This document shows, piece after piece, positions 54,651-64,000 of a stretch of DNA of 64,000 nucleotides. Source of the stretch: Xanthomonas floridensis (GTDB lineage: Bacteria > Pseudomonadota > Gammaproteobacteria > Xanthomonadales > Xanthomonadaceae). Position 1 is the stretch's first letter, and each line of letters opens with the position of its first letter. Below the pieces are notes generated by a model that was not told the origin of the DNA, ran no database searches, and was given only the letters and a program-made list of their open reading frames with translations. A program made the translations under genes and the position numbers. The DNA lies in the NCBI RefSeq assembly GCF_001642575.1, contig NZ_LXNG01000020.1:39097-103096 (forward strand), given 5' to 3'.

Positions 54651-55739
54651 TCAGTCGACGGCGCTGGCGGTATCCACGGCCACCACCACCGACATGCCCG
54701 GGCGCAGGCGCGCGGCCAGCGGTTGATCGGGGTCGACGCTGATCCGCAGCGGGATGCGCTGGGCAATCTTGACGAAGTTGCCGGTGGCGTTGTCGGCCGG
54801 CAGCACGCTGAATTCCGAGCCGGCGGCCGGCGAGATCTCCTGCACGCGGCCGCGCAGGGGCGCGTTGTTCAACGCATCCACGGTGAAGCTGGCGCGCTGC
54901 CCGATGCGGATCTTCGCCATCTGGGTTTCCTTGAAGTTGGCCACCACCCACAACGTGTCCGGTACCAACGCCATCAGCTGCGTGCCGTTGGTGACGTAAG
55001 CGCCCTGGCGCACGCCGAGCTGGCCGAGCTGGCCATCGCGCGGGGCCAGGATGCGGGTGTTGTCCAGGTTGATCTGCGCCAGTTGCTGTGCGGCCTGCGC
55101 ATTGGCCACTGCGGCCTCCAGTGCGGCGCGGTTGACGGTGACGCTGCGGGCGTTTTCTTCGGCGGCCTGCACTGCGGCGCGCGCCTGCGTCACGCCCGCT
55201 TCGGCCTGCGCGCGCGCCGCAAACGCAGTGTCGCGGTCCTGCTCGGACACCAGCTTCTGGTTGGCAAGCTGCTGCGCGCGGGCATAGGCCGAGCGGGTGC
55301 GGTCGCGCTGGGCCTGCGTGCTGCTCAGCGCTGCGCGCTGTTCGGCGATGGTGGCCTGCGCGCCATGCCGCTGCTGCTCCCAGTTGGCGAGATTGGCCTG
55401 CGCGGTCTGCACCTGCGCCTTGGCCTGTTCCAGTTGCTGGGCATAGATGCGGTCGTCGATGGTGGCCAGCAACTGGCCGCGGGTGATATGCGCAAAATCC
55501 TGCACCGGGACCTGCGTGACATAGCCGCTGACCTGCGGCGCGATCACCGTGATCTGCCCGTGCACCATGGCATTCTCGGTGCGTTCGATGGCGCTGACGA
55601 ACGGCGGCAGCCGCCAGGCATACAGCACCAGCGCCACGCCGATCAGCGCCAGGCCGCCGAACCCGATTGCGCCGGTGATGCGACGGCGGCGGCGACGTTG
55701 CCGGTCGGCGACAGGGGAAGACTCTGCAGCTGTATTCAT
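54651..55739 (-). CDS. emrA: EmrA-type membrane fusion protein
   Basis: This 362-residue periplasmic adaptor has a basic N-terminus, one membrane helix (about 20-42), and the HlyD/biotinyl-lipoyl fold: APQVSGYVTQVPV, a long coiled-coil hairpin (about 100-210), and ILAPRDGQLGQLGVRQGAYV. It links an MFS pump to an outer-membrane channel. Its ATG overlaps the MFS stop by 4 bp (ATGA), so emrB precedes it here, the reverse of E. coli order. No TolC-like gene is adjacent. Confidence 0.92.
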   Translation of the reverse strand: MNTAAESSPVADRQRRRRRRITGAIGFGGLALIGVALVLYAWRLPPFVSAIERTENAMVHGQITVIAPQVSGYVTQVPVQDFAHITRGQLLATIDDRIYAQQLEQAKAQVQTAQANLANWEQQRHGAQATIAEQRAALSSTQAQRDRTRSAYARAQQLANQKLVSEQDRDTAFAARAQAEAGVTQARAAVQAAEENARSVTVNRAALEAAVANAQAAQQLAQINLDNTRILAPRDGQLGQLGVRQGAYVTNGTQLMALVPDTLWVVANFKETQMAKIRIGQRASFTVDALNNAPLRGRVQEISPAAGSEFSVLPADNATGNFVKIAQRIPLRISVDPDQPLAARLRPGMSVVVAVDTASAVD

Positions 55740-57385
55740 GGGCGCGCGCTGGAAGCAGGAGAGGAGGGAGAGGCGGCAGGGCGTAGATAGCGCCGCCACA
55801 CCAGCACGGACAGGATCCACAGCCCGGTGGCGATGGCAATGCAGCCGATCAGCAGAAACACATCGTTATAGGCCAGCACATTGGCTTCGCGGGTGGCTAC
55901 GCTGCCCAGCGCACGCACGCCCTGGGCCTGGCGCAAGGTCGGGTCGCCGATGCTGCTGCCGTATGCGCGCGCATAGGCCTGCACGCGCGCGGCCACCTGC
56001 GGGTCGGTCAGCACCAGGTGCTCCACCAACTGGCTGGAATGGTATTTCTCGCGCACCACCTGCACGCTGCCCAGCAGCGCGCTGCCGAGCAGGCCACCCA
56101 TGTTCTGCGCCATGCCGAACAGCACGATGAAACTGATCAGGTTGCCGGGCTGCGCGATTACCCGGCCGATGCCGGCCACCATCGCCGGGCCGATGAAGAA
56201 GGTGCTGCCGAAGGCGAGCAGGAACTGGCTGACGTACATCTGCTCGGGGCGCGTGAGACTGGTGGCATCGGCATCCATGAAACAGCCCACACAGATGGCT
56301 GCCACCGCGATGATCAGGTGTTCGGCGATGCGCGCCGGATTGATCAGCCATGCACTGGCGGCCACGCCGACCACCGCACCCAGCAGCATCAGCGCGAACA
56401 GGGTCTGCAGCTGGGAGTTGGCCAGGCCCAGGGTCTGGAAGAAGCCGATCGCGCCAGTGCTTTGTTCGGACAGCACCAGCCGGATCAGCAGGATGGCCAG
56501 GCCCAGCCGCAGCATGTCGCCGCTGGCCAGCCAGCGCGTGTTGATCATCGGGTTGCGGCGGTTGTGCTCGATCCAGGTGGCCGCGCACAGCAGCACGATC
56601 GAGGACGCCAGCACCACGCCCAGCCACGGTGTGCTGGTCCACCACAGCAGCCGCCCCAGCGACAGCACCGCCGCCAGGCCGGCCGCCCCGGCGGCAAACA
56701 GGCTGAAGGTGAGAAAATCCAGCGGTTCGAACACCCGGTAGCGGTCCCCCGGCGGCAGTTTGAGCGCCAGCACGCACGCCAATGCGAACACCGCCAGCCC
56801 GAACTCGAACAGGTACAGCCCCTGCCACTGCCCGAACTCGAGCAGGTCGGTGGAAAACACCCGCGCCAGCGGCAACGCCAGCTGGGTGATGCCCAGCCCC
56901 AGGACCACTGCCTTGAGGCGGTATTTGTTGGGGAAGGCCTGGATCACGTAATACAGCCCCAGCGAGCTGAGCGCCGCGCCCACCAGCCCATGCGCCGCAC
57001 GCACGGTGATCGCCGAACTCAGGCTGTGCACGAACAGGTGGGCGAAGGCGATGGCCGCGTACAGCGCCAGGAAGATCTCGGTGAACCGGCGCAGCCCGAA
57101 CTGCTGGCGGAACTTCACCAGCAGCAGGTTGGCCGACATGTTGGTCATCACATAGGCGGCCGGCAGCCACGCCATTTCAGTGCTATAGGCGCCCAGCGTG
57201 CCTTGCAGATACGGCAGGTTGGCAGTGACCAGCGCATTGCTCAGGCCCCCGGTCAGCGCCACCACCATGCCCACCAGCCCGTACTGGATGCGGCGCCGGG
57301 TCGGATGCAGCGGCGTGGAGGCCGACCCGGGCAGGGTGGGCTTTTCATGGGGCTGCCAGTCGCGCTGAACATACTTGTCGCGCAC
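55736..57385 (-). CDS. emrB: EmrB-type MFS multidrug transporter (DHA2)
   Basis: This 549-residue proton-driven exporter has about 14 membrane helices; [33 protein letters not shown] is the DHA2 helix-2 region, and [15 protein letters not shown] the motif-C-like part. The start is uncertain: GTG 57385 is used; GTG 57442 would add 19 residues and almost reach the divergent ubiE. Neither has a clear ribosome binding site. It is co-transcribed with emrA through an ATGA overlap. Drug substrates are unknown. Confidence 0.9.
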   Translation of the reverse strand: MRDKYVQRDWQPHEKPTLPGSASTPLHPTRRRIQYGLVGMVVALTGGLSNALVTANLPYLQGTLGAYSTEMAWLPAAYVMTNMSANLLLVKFRQQFGLRRFTEIFLALYAAIAFAHLFVHSLSSAITVRAAHGLVGAALSSLGLYYVIQAFPNKYRLKAVVLGLGITQLALPLARVFSTDLLEFGQWQGLYLFEFGLAVFALACVLALKLPPGDRYRVFEPLDFLTFSLFAAGAAGLAAVLSLGRLLWWTSTPWLGVVLASSIVLLCAATWIEHNRRNPMINTRWLASGDMLRLGLAILLIRLVLSEQSTGAIGFFQTLGLANSQLQTLFALMLLGAVVGVAASAWLINPARIAEHLIIAVAAICVGCFMDADATSLTRPEQMYVSQFLLAFGSTFFIGPAMVAGIGRVIAQPGNLISFIVLFGMAQNMGGLLGSALLGSVQVVREKYHSSQLVEHLVLTDPQVAARVQAYARAYGSSIGDPTLRQAQGVRALGSVATREANVLAYNDVFLLIGCIAIATGLWILSVLVWRRYLRPAASPSSPASSARP

Positions 57386-57459
57386 GCAATGCTCGCGGGG
57401 CCGGTTGCGGAAGAGGTCGCAGTGTGGTCCGGTTGCGGTCACGGTGGCGTCAGCAGTGC

Positions 57460-57465
57460 GATAAT
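57460..57465 (+). promoter_or_regulatory. -10-like hexamer close to ubiE start
   Basis: GATAAT ends exactly 6 nt (CCCCCC) before ATG 57472 and no Shine-Dalgarno is present, the same layout as hemC; a leaderless mRNA is likely. Confidence 0.5.
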
Positions 57466-57471
57466 CCCCCC

Positions 57472-58233
57472 ATGAGCGAATCCCCCTATACCTCCGGTAC
57501 CACCCATTTCGGCTTTCGCGATGTCGCTGCCAAGGACAAGCAGAAGCTGGTCGGCGAAGTGTTCACCTCGGTCGCGCGCAATTACGACCTGATGAACGAC
57601 CTGATGAGCCTGGGCGTGCACCGCGCCTGGAAACGCTACTTCGTGGCCACCGCGCAGGTGAAGCCGGGCGACCGGGTACTGGACCTGGCCGGCGGCACCG
57701 GCGACATCGCCGTGCTGCTGAAAGAGCGCGTGGGCGATGAAGGTGCAGTGGTGCTGGGCGACATCAATGCCGGCATGCTGTCGGTGGGCCGCGACCGGCT
57801 GACCAACCGCGGTTTGGTGGCCGGCTTCGACTACGTGCAATGCAACGCCGAGGCGCTGCCGTTCCCGGACCAGAGTTTCGACCTGGTCACCATTTCCTTC
57901 GGCCTGCGCAACGTGACCGACAAGGACGCTGCACTGCGCGAGATGTACCGCGTGCTCAAGGTGGGCGGGCAGGCGCGCGTGCTGGAATTCTCCGAAGTCA
58001 CCGCCGAGTGGTTCAAGCCGATCTACGACTTCCACTCGTTCAAGATCCTGCCCAAGCTGGGCCAGCTGTTCGCACGCGACGCCGACAGCTACCAGTACCT
58101 GGCCGAGAGCATTCGCAAGCACCCGCCGCAGGATTCGCTCAAGGGCATGATGGGCGAGGCCGGATTCGCGCGCTGCCACTACAAGAATCTCACCGGCGGC
58201 ATCGTGGCGATCCACTCCGGCTACAAGATCTGA
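57472..58233 (+). CDS. ubiE: Ubiquinone/menaquinone C-methyltransferase
   Basis: This 253-residue SAM-dependent enzyme methylates the quinone ring in ubiquinone synthesis. [36 protein letters not shown] and [15 protein letters not shown] (SAM motif I) plus [25 protein letters not shown] (family signature) are all present, and it ends [12 protein letters not shown] as usual. It is divergent from the emrBA genes and is probably monocistronic. Confidence 0.97.
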   Translation: MSESPYTSGTTHFGFRDVAAKDKQKLVGEVFTSVARNYDLMNDLMSLGVHRAWKRYFVATAQVKPGDRVLDLAGGTGDIAVLLKERVGDEGAVVLGDINAGMLSVGRDRLTNRGLVAGFDYVQCNAEALPFPDQSFDLVTISFGLRNVTDKDAALREMYRVLKVGGQARVLEFSEVTAEWFKPIYDFHSFKILPKLGQLFARDADSYQYLAESIRKHPPQDSLKGMMGEAGFARCHYKNLTGGIVAIHSGYKI

Positions 58234-58414
58234 CGCCGCGCCATCGAGGCTGGCATGCGGCGCATCGGGTGCTGCATGACGGCCCAAGTGCTCGTGTTCG
58301 CTTCGCGCCGGTTGCTGCTTGCATCGGCGTGCGCACCGCCAGATTCTGCGACTTCCGTCGCGTTGGCTCCACCAGCGGTCGGCGACACTAGGCGCCCCTT
58401 TGCCGGAGAGTTGG

Positions 58415-59305
58415 ATGCGCTTGTACGCCGGGCTCTCGCGCGTGTTTCCCCGTTCCTTCAGCGCCAAGCTGCTGGCGGTGACCTTTGTCGGCATCCATCT
58501 GCCGCTGTTGTTGCTGATTGCATGGCTGGCCTCGCAAAGCGAACTGGGCGGGCACCTGCTGTGGTCGGTGATCATCGTGGCGCTGCTGGCAACGCTGGCC
58601 GGCACGGCCTTGACGCTTTCGGCGCTGTACCGGCTGTTGGCGCCACTGCGTATCGCCGCCGATGCACTGGATACCTATTACGCCGACCAGCGCCTGCCCA
58701 GCCTGCCCGAGCATGGCGATGACGAACTGGGCCGGCTGCTGCGCGGGATCAACCGCAGCCTGCGCGGCATCGATGCCGGTATGCGTGACCTCAAGAAGCA
58801 CGCCCTGTTCGACCCGCTCACCGAGGCGCTGAACCGACGCGGCTGCGAACAGGCCATGCGCGACTCGGTGGCCGCCGCGCAGCGCGAAGGCTGGCCGTTC
58901 GTGCTGTTCGTGTTGGACATGGACAACCTCAAGCCGATCAACGACCGCTTCGGGCACCTGGCCGGCGACCGCGTGCTGGTACGTCTGGTGGAGTCGGCCT
59001 ACGGCTGGCTGGGGGCGCAGGACTGGATCGGCCGTTGGGGTGGCGACGAGTTCCTGGTTGGCGTGCACGCCAGCGAAGACGAGGCCACGCTCAAGCTCAA
59101 TCAATGGCTGTCCATGCTCGAACGCGAAGACGGCGAGGAAGCCCCGTTGCACCTGAGCGCGGGCAGCGCGGTCTGCGCGCAGGGCGTGGACGCGACCGAG
59201 CTGTATCGGCGCGCGGATGCGGCGATGTACCGCGCCAAGTTTTCCGGCGGCCGGCGCCTGGTGCGCGACGGGCATGACACGCCGCGCGGTCATCCGGTGA
59301 CCTGA
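58415..59305 (+). CDS. Membrane-bound diguanylate cyclase
   Basis: This 296-residue protein has two N-terminal membrane helices (about 17-40 and 50-72) with only a very short periplasmic loop, a HAMP-like linker (LLAPLRIAADALDTY), and a GGDEF domain (about 130-285) with DPLTEALNRRG, LDMDNLKPINDRFGH and an intact WGGDEF. The lack of a sensor domain suggests membrane or linker sensing. No RxxD inhibitory site precedes GGDEF at the usual distance. It should make cyclic-di-GMP. Confidence 0.88.
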   Translation: MRLYAGLSRVFPRSFSAKLLAVTFVGIHLPLLLLIAWLASQSELGGHLLWSVIIVALLATLAGTALTLSALYRLLAPLRIAADALDTYYADQRLPSLPEHGDDELGRLLRGINRSLRGIDAGMRDLKKHALFDPLTEALNRRGCEQAMRDSVAAAQREGWPFVLFVLDMDNLKPINDRFGHLAGDRVLVRLVESAYGWLGAQDWIGRWGGDEFLVGVHASEDEATLKLNQWLSMLEREDGEEAPLHLSAGSAVCAQGVDATELYRRADAAMYRAKFSGGRRLVRDGHDTPRGHPVT

Positions 59306-59779
59306 AACGCAGCTGCGCCTGCAGGCGCGCTGCCACCGGGTCGTGCGCCTGCCGTTTTGCCGCAGCTGGGCGGCATGCCATCGCCGATGCCCTCCGCGCT
59401 CGTCGGCGCGTTGGTTCGATCGGCCGCCGTGGCTGTGTTGGCCCTTTGCGCATTGCCGTAATTTAGGGCTTGTGTCGAGGCATTTGCAGGTAGGCAGCAG
59501 CGTGGCGACCTCGCGGTAAGCGAACGCGGCCTTGGCGCGGCCAACGTAACGGCTGTGCCGCCGCCGGGTAGGCGTGCGGGTGCCCGCAATCCTTGTGGCT
59601 GAAGCGCGCACCCCGGTTCTGGGCGCCGTCGGTCGTTGGCGGATGGCTGCGCGCGAGGTTCTTCCAGCGACGCTTAATTCCCGCTGCCATGTCGGCCGAT
59701 CGTCGCCGGTTGGCGGCTGCGCGGGCAGCCAATGGCGCGTAGCGTTAAAATGCCCGATTCCTTCGCTGCGGTGCCGTCG
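59306..59779. other. Intergenic region upstream of M1 peptidase gene
   Basis: About 470 bp without a supported gene. A -10-like TAAAAT (59746-59751) lies 28 nt before ATG 59780 and probably serves the peptidase gene. Confidence 0.4.
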
Positions 59780-61756
59780 ATGCGCTTCCCGTTCCTGTCG
59801 CTGTCCCTGGCCGTGTCCATCGCGCTGGCCGGCTGTTCCAATGACTCCACGCCGCCGGCGTCCACCGCCGCCGCGCCGGCCGCCACCGCCAAGGCTCCCG
59901 TGAAAGCAGACGCCCGCAACCACGACGAAAGTTCCTACGCCCAGCCGCAGCTGGTGGTGATCAAGGATCTGGCACTGGACCTGAAGCTGGATTTCGATGC
60001 CAAGCAGATCGGCGGTACAGCCACCTACACGCTGGAGTGGAAGGACAAGGCCGCCAAGCAGCTGGTGCTGGACACGCGTGAGCTGAGCATCGCCCAGGTG
60101 CAGGCCGACGACGGCAAGGGCGGCCTGGCGCCGCTGCAGTTCGCACTGGCGCCGGCCGACAAGACCTTCGGCAGCAAGCTCACCATCGAGACGCCGAACC
60201 AGCCCGCCAAGGTCGTGATCAGCTATCACACCGCACCGACCGCCTCGGGCCTGCAGTGGCTGGAGCCGTCGATGACCGAGGGCAAGCAGCTGCCTTTCAT
60301 GTTCAGCCAGTCGCAGGCGATCCATGCGCGCAGCTGGGTGCCATTGCAGGACACCCCGAGCGTGCGCTTCACCTATAGCGCGCACGTGACTTCGCGCCCG
60401 GACGTGATGGTGCTGATGAGCGCCGACAACGACCCCAAGGCCGCGCGCGACGGCGACTACAGCTTCAAGATGCCCGAGCCGATTCCGTCCTATCTGCTGG
60501 CGATCGCCGCCGGCGATGTGGTGTTCAAGCCGATCTCCGCGCGCTCGGGCGTGTGGGCCGAGCCGGCGATGGCCGACAAGGCGGCCAAGGAATTCGAAGA
60601 CACCGAAAAGATGATCGGTGCCGCCGAAAAACTCTATGGCCCGTATCGCTGGGGCCGTTACGACATGCTGGTGCTGCCGCCGTCGTTCCCGTTTGGTGGC
60701 ATGGAGAATCCGCGCCTGACCTTCGCCACGCCCACCGTGATCGTCGGCGACAAGTCGCTGGTGTCGCTGGTCGCGCACGAACTGGCACATAGCTGGTCCG
60801 GCAACCTGGTGACCAATGCGAGCTGGAAGGACATCTGGCTCAACGAAGGCTTCACCACCTACGTGCAGGGCCGCATCACCGAAGCGCTGTATGGCACCGA
60901 GATGGCCGAGATGGAGCGCGAGATCGACCAGGGCGATCTGCTGGCCGAAGTGAAGGACATGGCGCCTGCCGACCAGGCCCTGGCACTGCCACCGCTGGCG
61001 CAGCGCGATCCGGACGAAGCCTTGAGCCAAGTGGCCTACGTCAAGGGCGCCTGGTTCCTGCAGTTCCTGGAGCAGCGCTTCGGCCGCGAGGTATTCGACC
61101 CGTTCCTGCGCGGCTGGTTCGATGACCACGCGTTCCAGAGCGCCACCACCGACCAGTTCGTCGATTACCTGAAAAAGAACCTGCTGGCCAAGAAGCCCAC
61201 CGCGGTGACCGCTGCCGAAGTGGATGCGTGGTTGAACCAGCCGGGCATCCCGGCGTTTGCGACCAAGGCGCGCTCGCGCAGCTTCTCCATCGTGGACACC
61301 GCGCGGATCGCCTGGAGCGGCAGCGGCACGCTGCCCAGCAAGCAGGTCACCAGCGAATGGGGCACGCAGGAGTGGGTGCATTTCCTCAGCGGCATGGGCG
61401 CCACGCTCAAGCCCGAGCAGCTCAAGCAGCTGGACGACGCCTATCACTTCACCGGCACGCCGAATGGCGAGATCGCCATGCGCTGGTACCCGCTGGCGAT
61501 CCGCAGCGGCTACAGCGATGCACGCCCGGCCGCCGGCGAGTTCATCGAACGCGTGGGCCGGCGCAAGCTGGTGCTGCCGATCTATGCCGAGCTGTTGAAG
61601 ACCCCGGACGGTATTGCGTTTGCCGAACAGGCCTTTGAAAAAGCCAAGCCCAGCTATCACCCGATCACCACTGCCTCGGTGGCCGAGATGATTGCCAAGG
61701 CCAAGGCGGCGGCACCTGCCGCTGCGCCGTCAGCGCCGACGCCGACGCAGCAGTAA
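59780..61756 (+). CDS. M1-family aminopeptidase, lipoprotein
   Basis: This 658-residue zinc peptidase is of the leukotriene A4 hydrolase/aminopeptidase type. A lipoprotein signal (SLAVSIALAGC) anchors it to a membrane. The M1 motifs are GGMENPRL (exopeptidase) and HELAHSW...NEGFTTY (HExxH-x18-E). A C-terminal helical domain (about 460-625) matches the LTA4 hydrolase fold. ATG 59780 is chosen for the signal; ATG 59732 or 59750 would add residues before it. An intrinsic terminator follows. Confidence 0.93.
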   Translation: MRFPFLSLSLAVSIALAGCSNDSTPPASTAAAPAATAKAPVKADARNHDESSYAQPQLVVIKDLALDLKLDFDAKQIGGTATYTLEWKDKAAKQLVLDTRELSIAQVQADDGKGGLAPLQFALAPADKTFGSKLTIETPNQPAKVVISYHTAPTASGLQWLEPSMTEGKQLPFMFSQSQAIHARSWVPLQDTPSVRFTYSAHVTSRPDVMVLMSADNDPKAARDGDYSFKMPEPIPSYLLAIAAGDVVFKPISARSGVWAEPAMADKAAKEFEDTEKMIGAAEKLYGPYRWGRYDMLVLPPSFPFGGMENPRLTFATPTVIVGDKSLVSLVAHELAHSWSGNLVTNASWKDIWLNEGFTTYVQGRITEALYGTEMAEMEREIDQGDLLAEVKDMAPADQALALPPLAQRDPDEALSQVAYVKGAWFLQFLEQRFGREVFDPFLRGWFDDHAFQSATTDQFVDYLKKNLLAKKPTAVTAAEVDAWLNQPGIPAFATKARSRSFSIVDTARIAWSGSGTLPSKQVTSEWGTQEWVHFLSGMGATLKPEQLKQLDDAYHFTGTPNGEIAMRWYPLAIRSGYSDARPAAGEFIERVGRRKLVLPIYAELLKTPDGIAFAEQAFEKAKPSYHPITTASVAEMIAKAKAAAPAAAPSAPTPTQQ

Positions 61757-61790
61757 GCGCGGCGGCGGCGTCACTGCCCGCACCTGCGAT

Positions 61791-61817
61791 AAAAAGGGAG
61801 CCTTGTGCTCCCTTTTT
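61791..61817 (+). terminator. Intrinsic terminator after M1 peptidase gene
   Basis: AAAAAGGGAGC and GCTCCCTTTTT form an 11-bp stem with loop CTTGT and a T-run, 34 bp past the stop. Confidence 0.9.
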
Positions 61818-62245
61818 ATTGGCGCCTTGGCAGTTGGCTGCTCGGCGCCTGGGCCGCAGCGCGCCGCTGCGGTCCGTGACCGGCGTAGAAGGCGCGCCCG
61901 GAAGATCACGGTGAGCCATGGATCGAAGACCACCGGCAGACGTTGCTGCATGCGGTCATCGCGTATCGCTCCATGCCCAGGCGTGCGTGTCATCGATCGA
62001 CGTTAGGGTGGAGGGCAAGCACCTTGCAGCATCAGCCATCCCCGCTAGCACGAACAGGAGAGCTGCACGCCAGATGGCGCTGCAATCGCAAGCCTGCACG
62101 TGAGCCGGGGGCGCGTCGCCACATGGCATTGCGCCGGTCCCTTCGCATCTGCAGACGCGCACGCGACGCGTCGCCGGCATGTATGCGATGTGCAACGGCA
62201 CACTGCTATTGTTGTGGGCGGTTTCCACGTCTTCCGGAGTCGACG
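61818..62245. other. Intergenic region before lipoprotein gene
   Basis: About 430 bp with no supported gene, repeat or RNA; it ends in CCGGAG, the ribosome binding site of the following gene. Confidence 0.4.
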
Positions 62246-62965
62246 ATGAAGTATCTGTTGAGCGCGGTCTTGTGCGTTGCGGCCCTGAGCGCATGCACCG
62301 ACCGCGAGGCGCAACGCAAGGCGCAGGAAACCGCGCAGGCGCAGGCCAAGGAAACCCAGGCCGACGCGCTCGCCAAACAATACGATGAAGCGGTCAAGGC
62401 ACAGAACTGGGACATGGCGCGTGCGCACGGTGCGGCCTTGATCGAAGGCTATGCCGGCACTGCGGCCGCCACGCGTATCGAGCCCGGCTATGCCGACATC
62501 AAGGCCAAGGGCGAGCAGGCGCGCGAGCTGCGTCGCATGCAGGCGCTCTGGCAGTACTCGCAGGTGCCGGCAACGGGCGGCACGCAGCGCTCGGCGATGA
62601 TCGATGCCAAGCAGCGCGTGGATGTCGACGGCAGCGGGCCCAAGCCGGTGAGCCTGGTCTTCCGGGATCATCCGCAGTGGAAGCGCCACAGCTATCTCGT
62701 GCTCAAGGCCGGCGACTTCAAGTGCTACGGCGGCTGCAAGGTGCAGGTCTCCGTCGATGGCGGCGCACCACGTGCGATGGCCGCGCATCGTCCGGAGACC
62801 GACGAGGCGATCGCCATGTTCATCGACGACGACAAGGCGTTGTGGAAAGCGGTGCGCAACGCCAAGCGCATCAGCATCGCCTTCCCGGTCAAGGCCGGTG
62901 GCACGCGGACCGCGGAGTTCGAGGTAGGCGGGCTGGATACCACCCAGATGCCGGGCTGGAAATAA
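62246..62965 (+). CDS. Hypothetical lipoprotein with helical N-terminal region
   Basis: This 239-residue protein has a lipoprotein signal (MKYLLSAVLCVAALSAC) and then an Ala/Gln/Lys-rich helix (about 20-55). The C-terminal half (about 125-235) looks like a beta domain with CYGGC and ends LDTTQMPGWK. I do not recognise a family. CCGGAG precedes ATG 62246. It lies 3 bp before the HAD gene and is likely co-transcribed. Confidence 0.75.
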   Translation: MKYLLSAVLCVAALSACTDREAQRKAQETAQAQAKETQADALAKQYDEAVKAQNWDMARAHGAALIEGYAGTAAATRIEPGYADIKAKGEQARELRRMQALWQYSQVPATGGTQRSAMIDAKQRVDVDGSGPKPVSLVFRDHPQWKRHSYLVLKAGDFKCYGGCKVQVSVDGGAPRAMAAHRPETDEAIAMFIDDDKALWKAVRNAKRISIAFPVKAGGTRTAEFEVGGLDTTQMPGWK

Positions 62966-62968
62966 TCC

Positions 62969-63598
62969 ATGGATGGCGCAAGCGCTGCCCGACTGCCGCT
63001 GTCTGCTTACCGGCATTGGGTATTCGACATGGATGGCACGCTCACGCTGCCGGTGCACGATTTCGCACTGATTCGGCGCGCGCTGGAGATCCCGCCCGAA
63101 GACGACATCCTGCATCACCTGGCCGCATTGCCGGCCGATCAGGCGCAGGCCAAGCACGCCTGGTTGCTGGAGCACGAACGTGAACTGGCCGAGACCGCGC
63201 AACCTGCGCCGGGCGCGCCAGCATTGGTGCGCGCACTGCAGGCCGATGGCTGCCGGCTGGGTCTACTGACCCGTAATGCGCGTGTGCTGGCGCAGGTGAC
63301 ATTGAAGGCGATCGGCCTGGGCGATGCCTTCGCCTGGGACGACATCGTCGGCCGCGACGAGGCTGCGCCCAAACCCGCGCCAGACGGCCTGCAGTCTTTC
63401 CAGCAGCGTTGGGCAGTGCCTGCCGCTGCACTGCTCATGATTGGCGACCACCACAACGACCTGGCCTGCGGCCGCGCCGCCGGCGCAGGCACCGTACTGG
63501 TCAACACCCCCGGGGACCCCTGGCCCGGTCTGGCCGATTGGCGCCTGTGCGATTGCAGCGAATTATTGCAGCGCTGGCAGGCCCACGTAGACGGCTGA
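62969..63598 (+). CDS. HAD-superfamily phosphatase
   Basis: This 209-residue hydrolase has the four HAD motifs: FDMDGTLT (nucleophile Asp), LLTRN (Thr), PKPAPDG (Lys) and GDHHNDLACG (acidic pair). The helical cap (about 30-95) fits the phosphoglycolate-phosphatase-like subfamily. Phosphoglycolate or a sugar phosphate is the likely substrate. It follows the lipoprotein gene by 3 bp. Confidence 0.92.
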   Translation: MDGASAARLPLSAYRHWVFDMDGTLTLPVHDFALIRRALEIPPEDDILHHLAALPADQAQAKHAWLLEHERELAETAQPAPGAPALVRALQADGCRLGLLTRNARVLAQVTLKAIGLGDAFAWDDIVGRDEAAPKPAPDGLQSFQQRWAVPAAALLMIGDHHNDLACGRAAGAGTVLVNTPGDPWPGLADWRLCDCSELLQRWQAHVDG

Positions 63599-63639
63599 GG
63601 TTGCGTCAGCCGCTTCTGTGCGACTGAGCGCAATGCCGT

Positions 63640-63893
63640 GTCAGCCGTATCTCCCCAACGGGAGAGCAATGAGGCTCGCTGCCTCGCACGCGTCGATATG
63701 CCAAGTGTGTCTTTGCACTGCGGGAGAGGGGGGGGGCGAGGGTGCGGGTGGCGAAGCGCTGACGCCGCTTCGACCGCATGAGGCTTCGCCCGTACCCTCA
63801 TCCGCCCCTTCGGGGCACCTTCTCCCGAGGGGAGAAGGAACAGACGCGCGGCGCGCGCTAGCCCCTCTCCCCCCGGGAGAGCAACTGTCTTGA
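63640..63893. repeat. Composite intergenic repeat cluster
   Basis: The region after the HAD gene holds several short palindromic repeats built of GGGAGAG/CTCTCCC, GGTGCGGG and ACCCTCATCCGCC. The block 63793-63840 (TACCCTCATCCGCCCCTTCG...) matches the elements at 47226 and, inverted, 53295. Related GGGAGAG/GGGTTGGGGTGCGGG DNA also flanks the IS481 element (about 8954 and 10306). Confidence 0.6.
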
Positions 63894-64000
63894 TCAACTG
63901 GTGGCGGCAGCCGCCAGTTGATCCCGCATCTTGGCGTTGAGGATGACCAGCAACTTGCGCATGGCCGCCACCAGAGCCACCTTGCCAGCCTTGCCCTTGG
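63894..64000 (-). CDS. IS110-family transposase, C-terminal fragment
   Basis: The last 34 residues of a minus-strand transposase are visible, ending in TGA at 63894 and cut by the window edge. KVALVAAMRKLLVILNAKMRDQ is typical of the IS110 C-terminus. An inverted repeat GATCAACTGG/CCAGTTGATC spans the stop. Whether the element is complete cannot be seen. Confidence 0.8.
   Translation of the reverse strand, partial: KGKAGKVALVAAMRKLLVILNAKMRDQLAAAATS

Noticed and set aside
52999..55839. A 946-codon minus-strand open frame spanning deaminase, acetyltransferase and emrA
   Set aside because: Most of it lies in a frame different from those real genes; only the last 161 codons might be a gene.
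58388..61660. A 1090-codon minus-strand open frame
   Set aside because: It is antisense to the diguanylate cyclase and the M1 peptidase, both with intact catalytic motifs.

Overview
The window is about 64 kb of a high-GC gammaproteobacterial chromosome. Gene content and protein sequences point to Xanthomonas (Lysobacteraceae). The signs are an EngXCA-type GH5-CBM2 endoglucanase with a Thr-Pro linker, a stand-alone OpgH/HrpM glucosyltransferase, an algZ-algR-hemC cluster, several GGDEF/GAF signalling proteins, many secreted peptidases and glycosidases, and dispersed intergenic repeats of the kinds common in xanthomonads. The species cannot be fixed from the sequence alone. The left edge cuts a CorA-family transporter and the right edge cuts an IS110-type transposase.

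Layout. 0-8.9 kb: CorA-like transporter, AIM24-family protein, secreted GH43 arabinanase, periplasmic trehalase, a DUF72 protein divergent from a Nei/Fpg DNA glycosylase, and an unknown membrane protein. 9.1-10.1 kb: a complete IS481-family element with a 6-bp target duplication that supplies the transposase stop codon. 10.3-21.6 kb: signalling block with a GAF protein carrying a degenerate GGDEF, a large M16 peptidase, a GAF-PAS-GGDEF protein, an SDR/TetR pair and a chemoreceptor. 22-31 kb: endoglucanase, SulP transporter, diguanylate cyclase, M28 peptidase and opgH. 31.4-34.8 kb: esterase, algZ, algR, hemC. 35-39.2 kb: DUF481 outer-membrane protein, WYL regulator, then an accessory island.

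The island (37.3-38.6 kb) is the most interesting part. Two attC-like sites and a third recombination core site delimit two integron gene cassettes on the minus strand. They are inserted exactly at the stop codon of a chromosomal lipocalin gene (blc), and no integrase gene is present in the window. One cassette carries a 293-residue protein of unknown function; the other is about 336 bp with only a very small ORF.

39.7-47.1 kb: two S9 prolyl oligopeptidase-type enzymes, a lipoprotein, a frameshifted P-loop kinase and an aminotransferase. 47.3-52.8 kb: a housekeeping run (DUF454, lptM-dapF-DUF484-xerC, hslV-hslU) ending in a strong terminator. 53-57.4 kb: a minus-strand run with a cytosine-deaminase-like enzyme, a GNAT gene broken by a 2-nt deletion that puts it in frame with the deaminase, and an emrA/emrB-type efflux pair. 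57.5-64 kb: ubiE, a membrane diguanylate cyclase, an M1 aminopeptidase lipoprotein, another lipoprotein, a HAD phosphatase, a repeat cluster and the IS110 fragment.

Functionally the window mixes cell-envelope and plant-polymer functions (endoglucanase, arabinanase, trehalase, periplasmic glucan synthase, many exported peptidases), c-di-GMP and chemotaxis signalling, and housekeeping proteolysis and recombination (HslVU, XerC). Several housekeeping genes (nei, hemC, the WYL regulator, lptM, ubiE) have a -10-like hexamer only 5-7 nt before ATG and no clear ribosome binding site, which suggests leaderless mRNAs.
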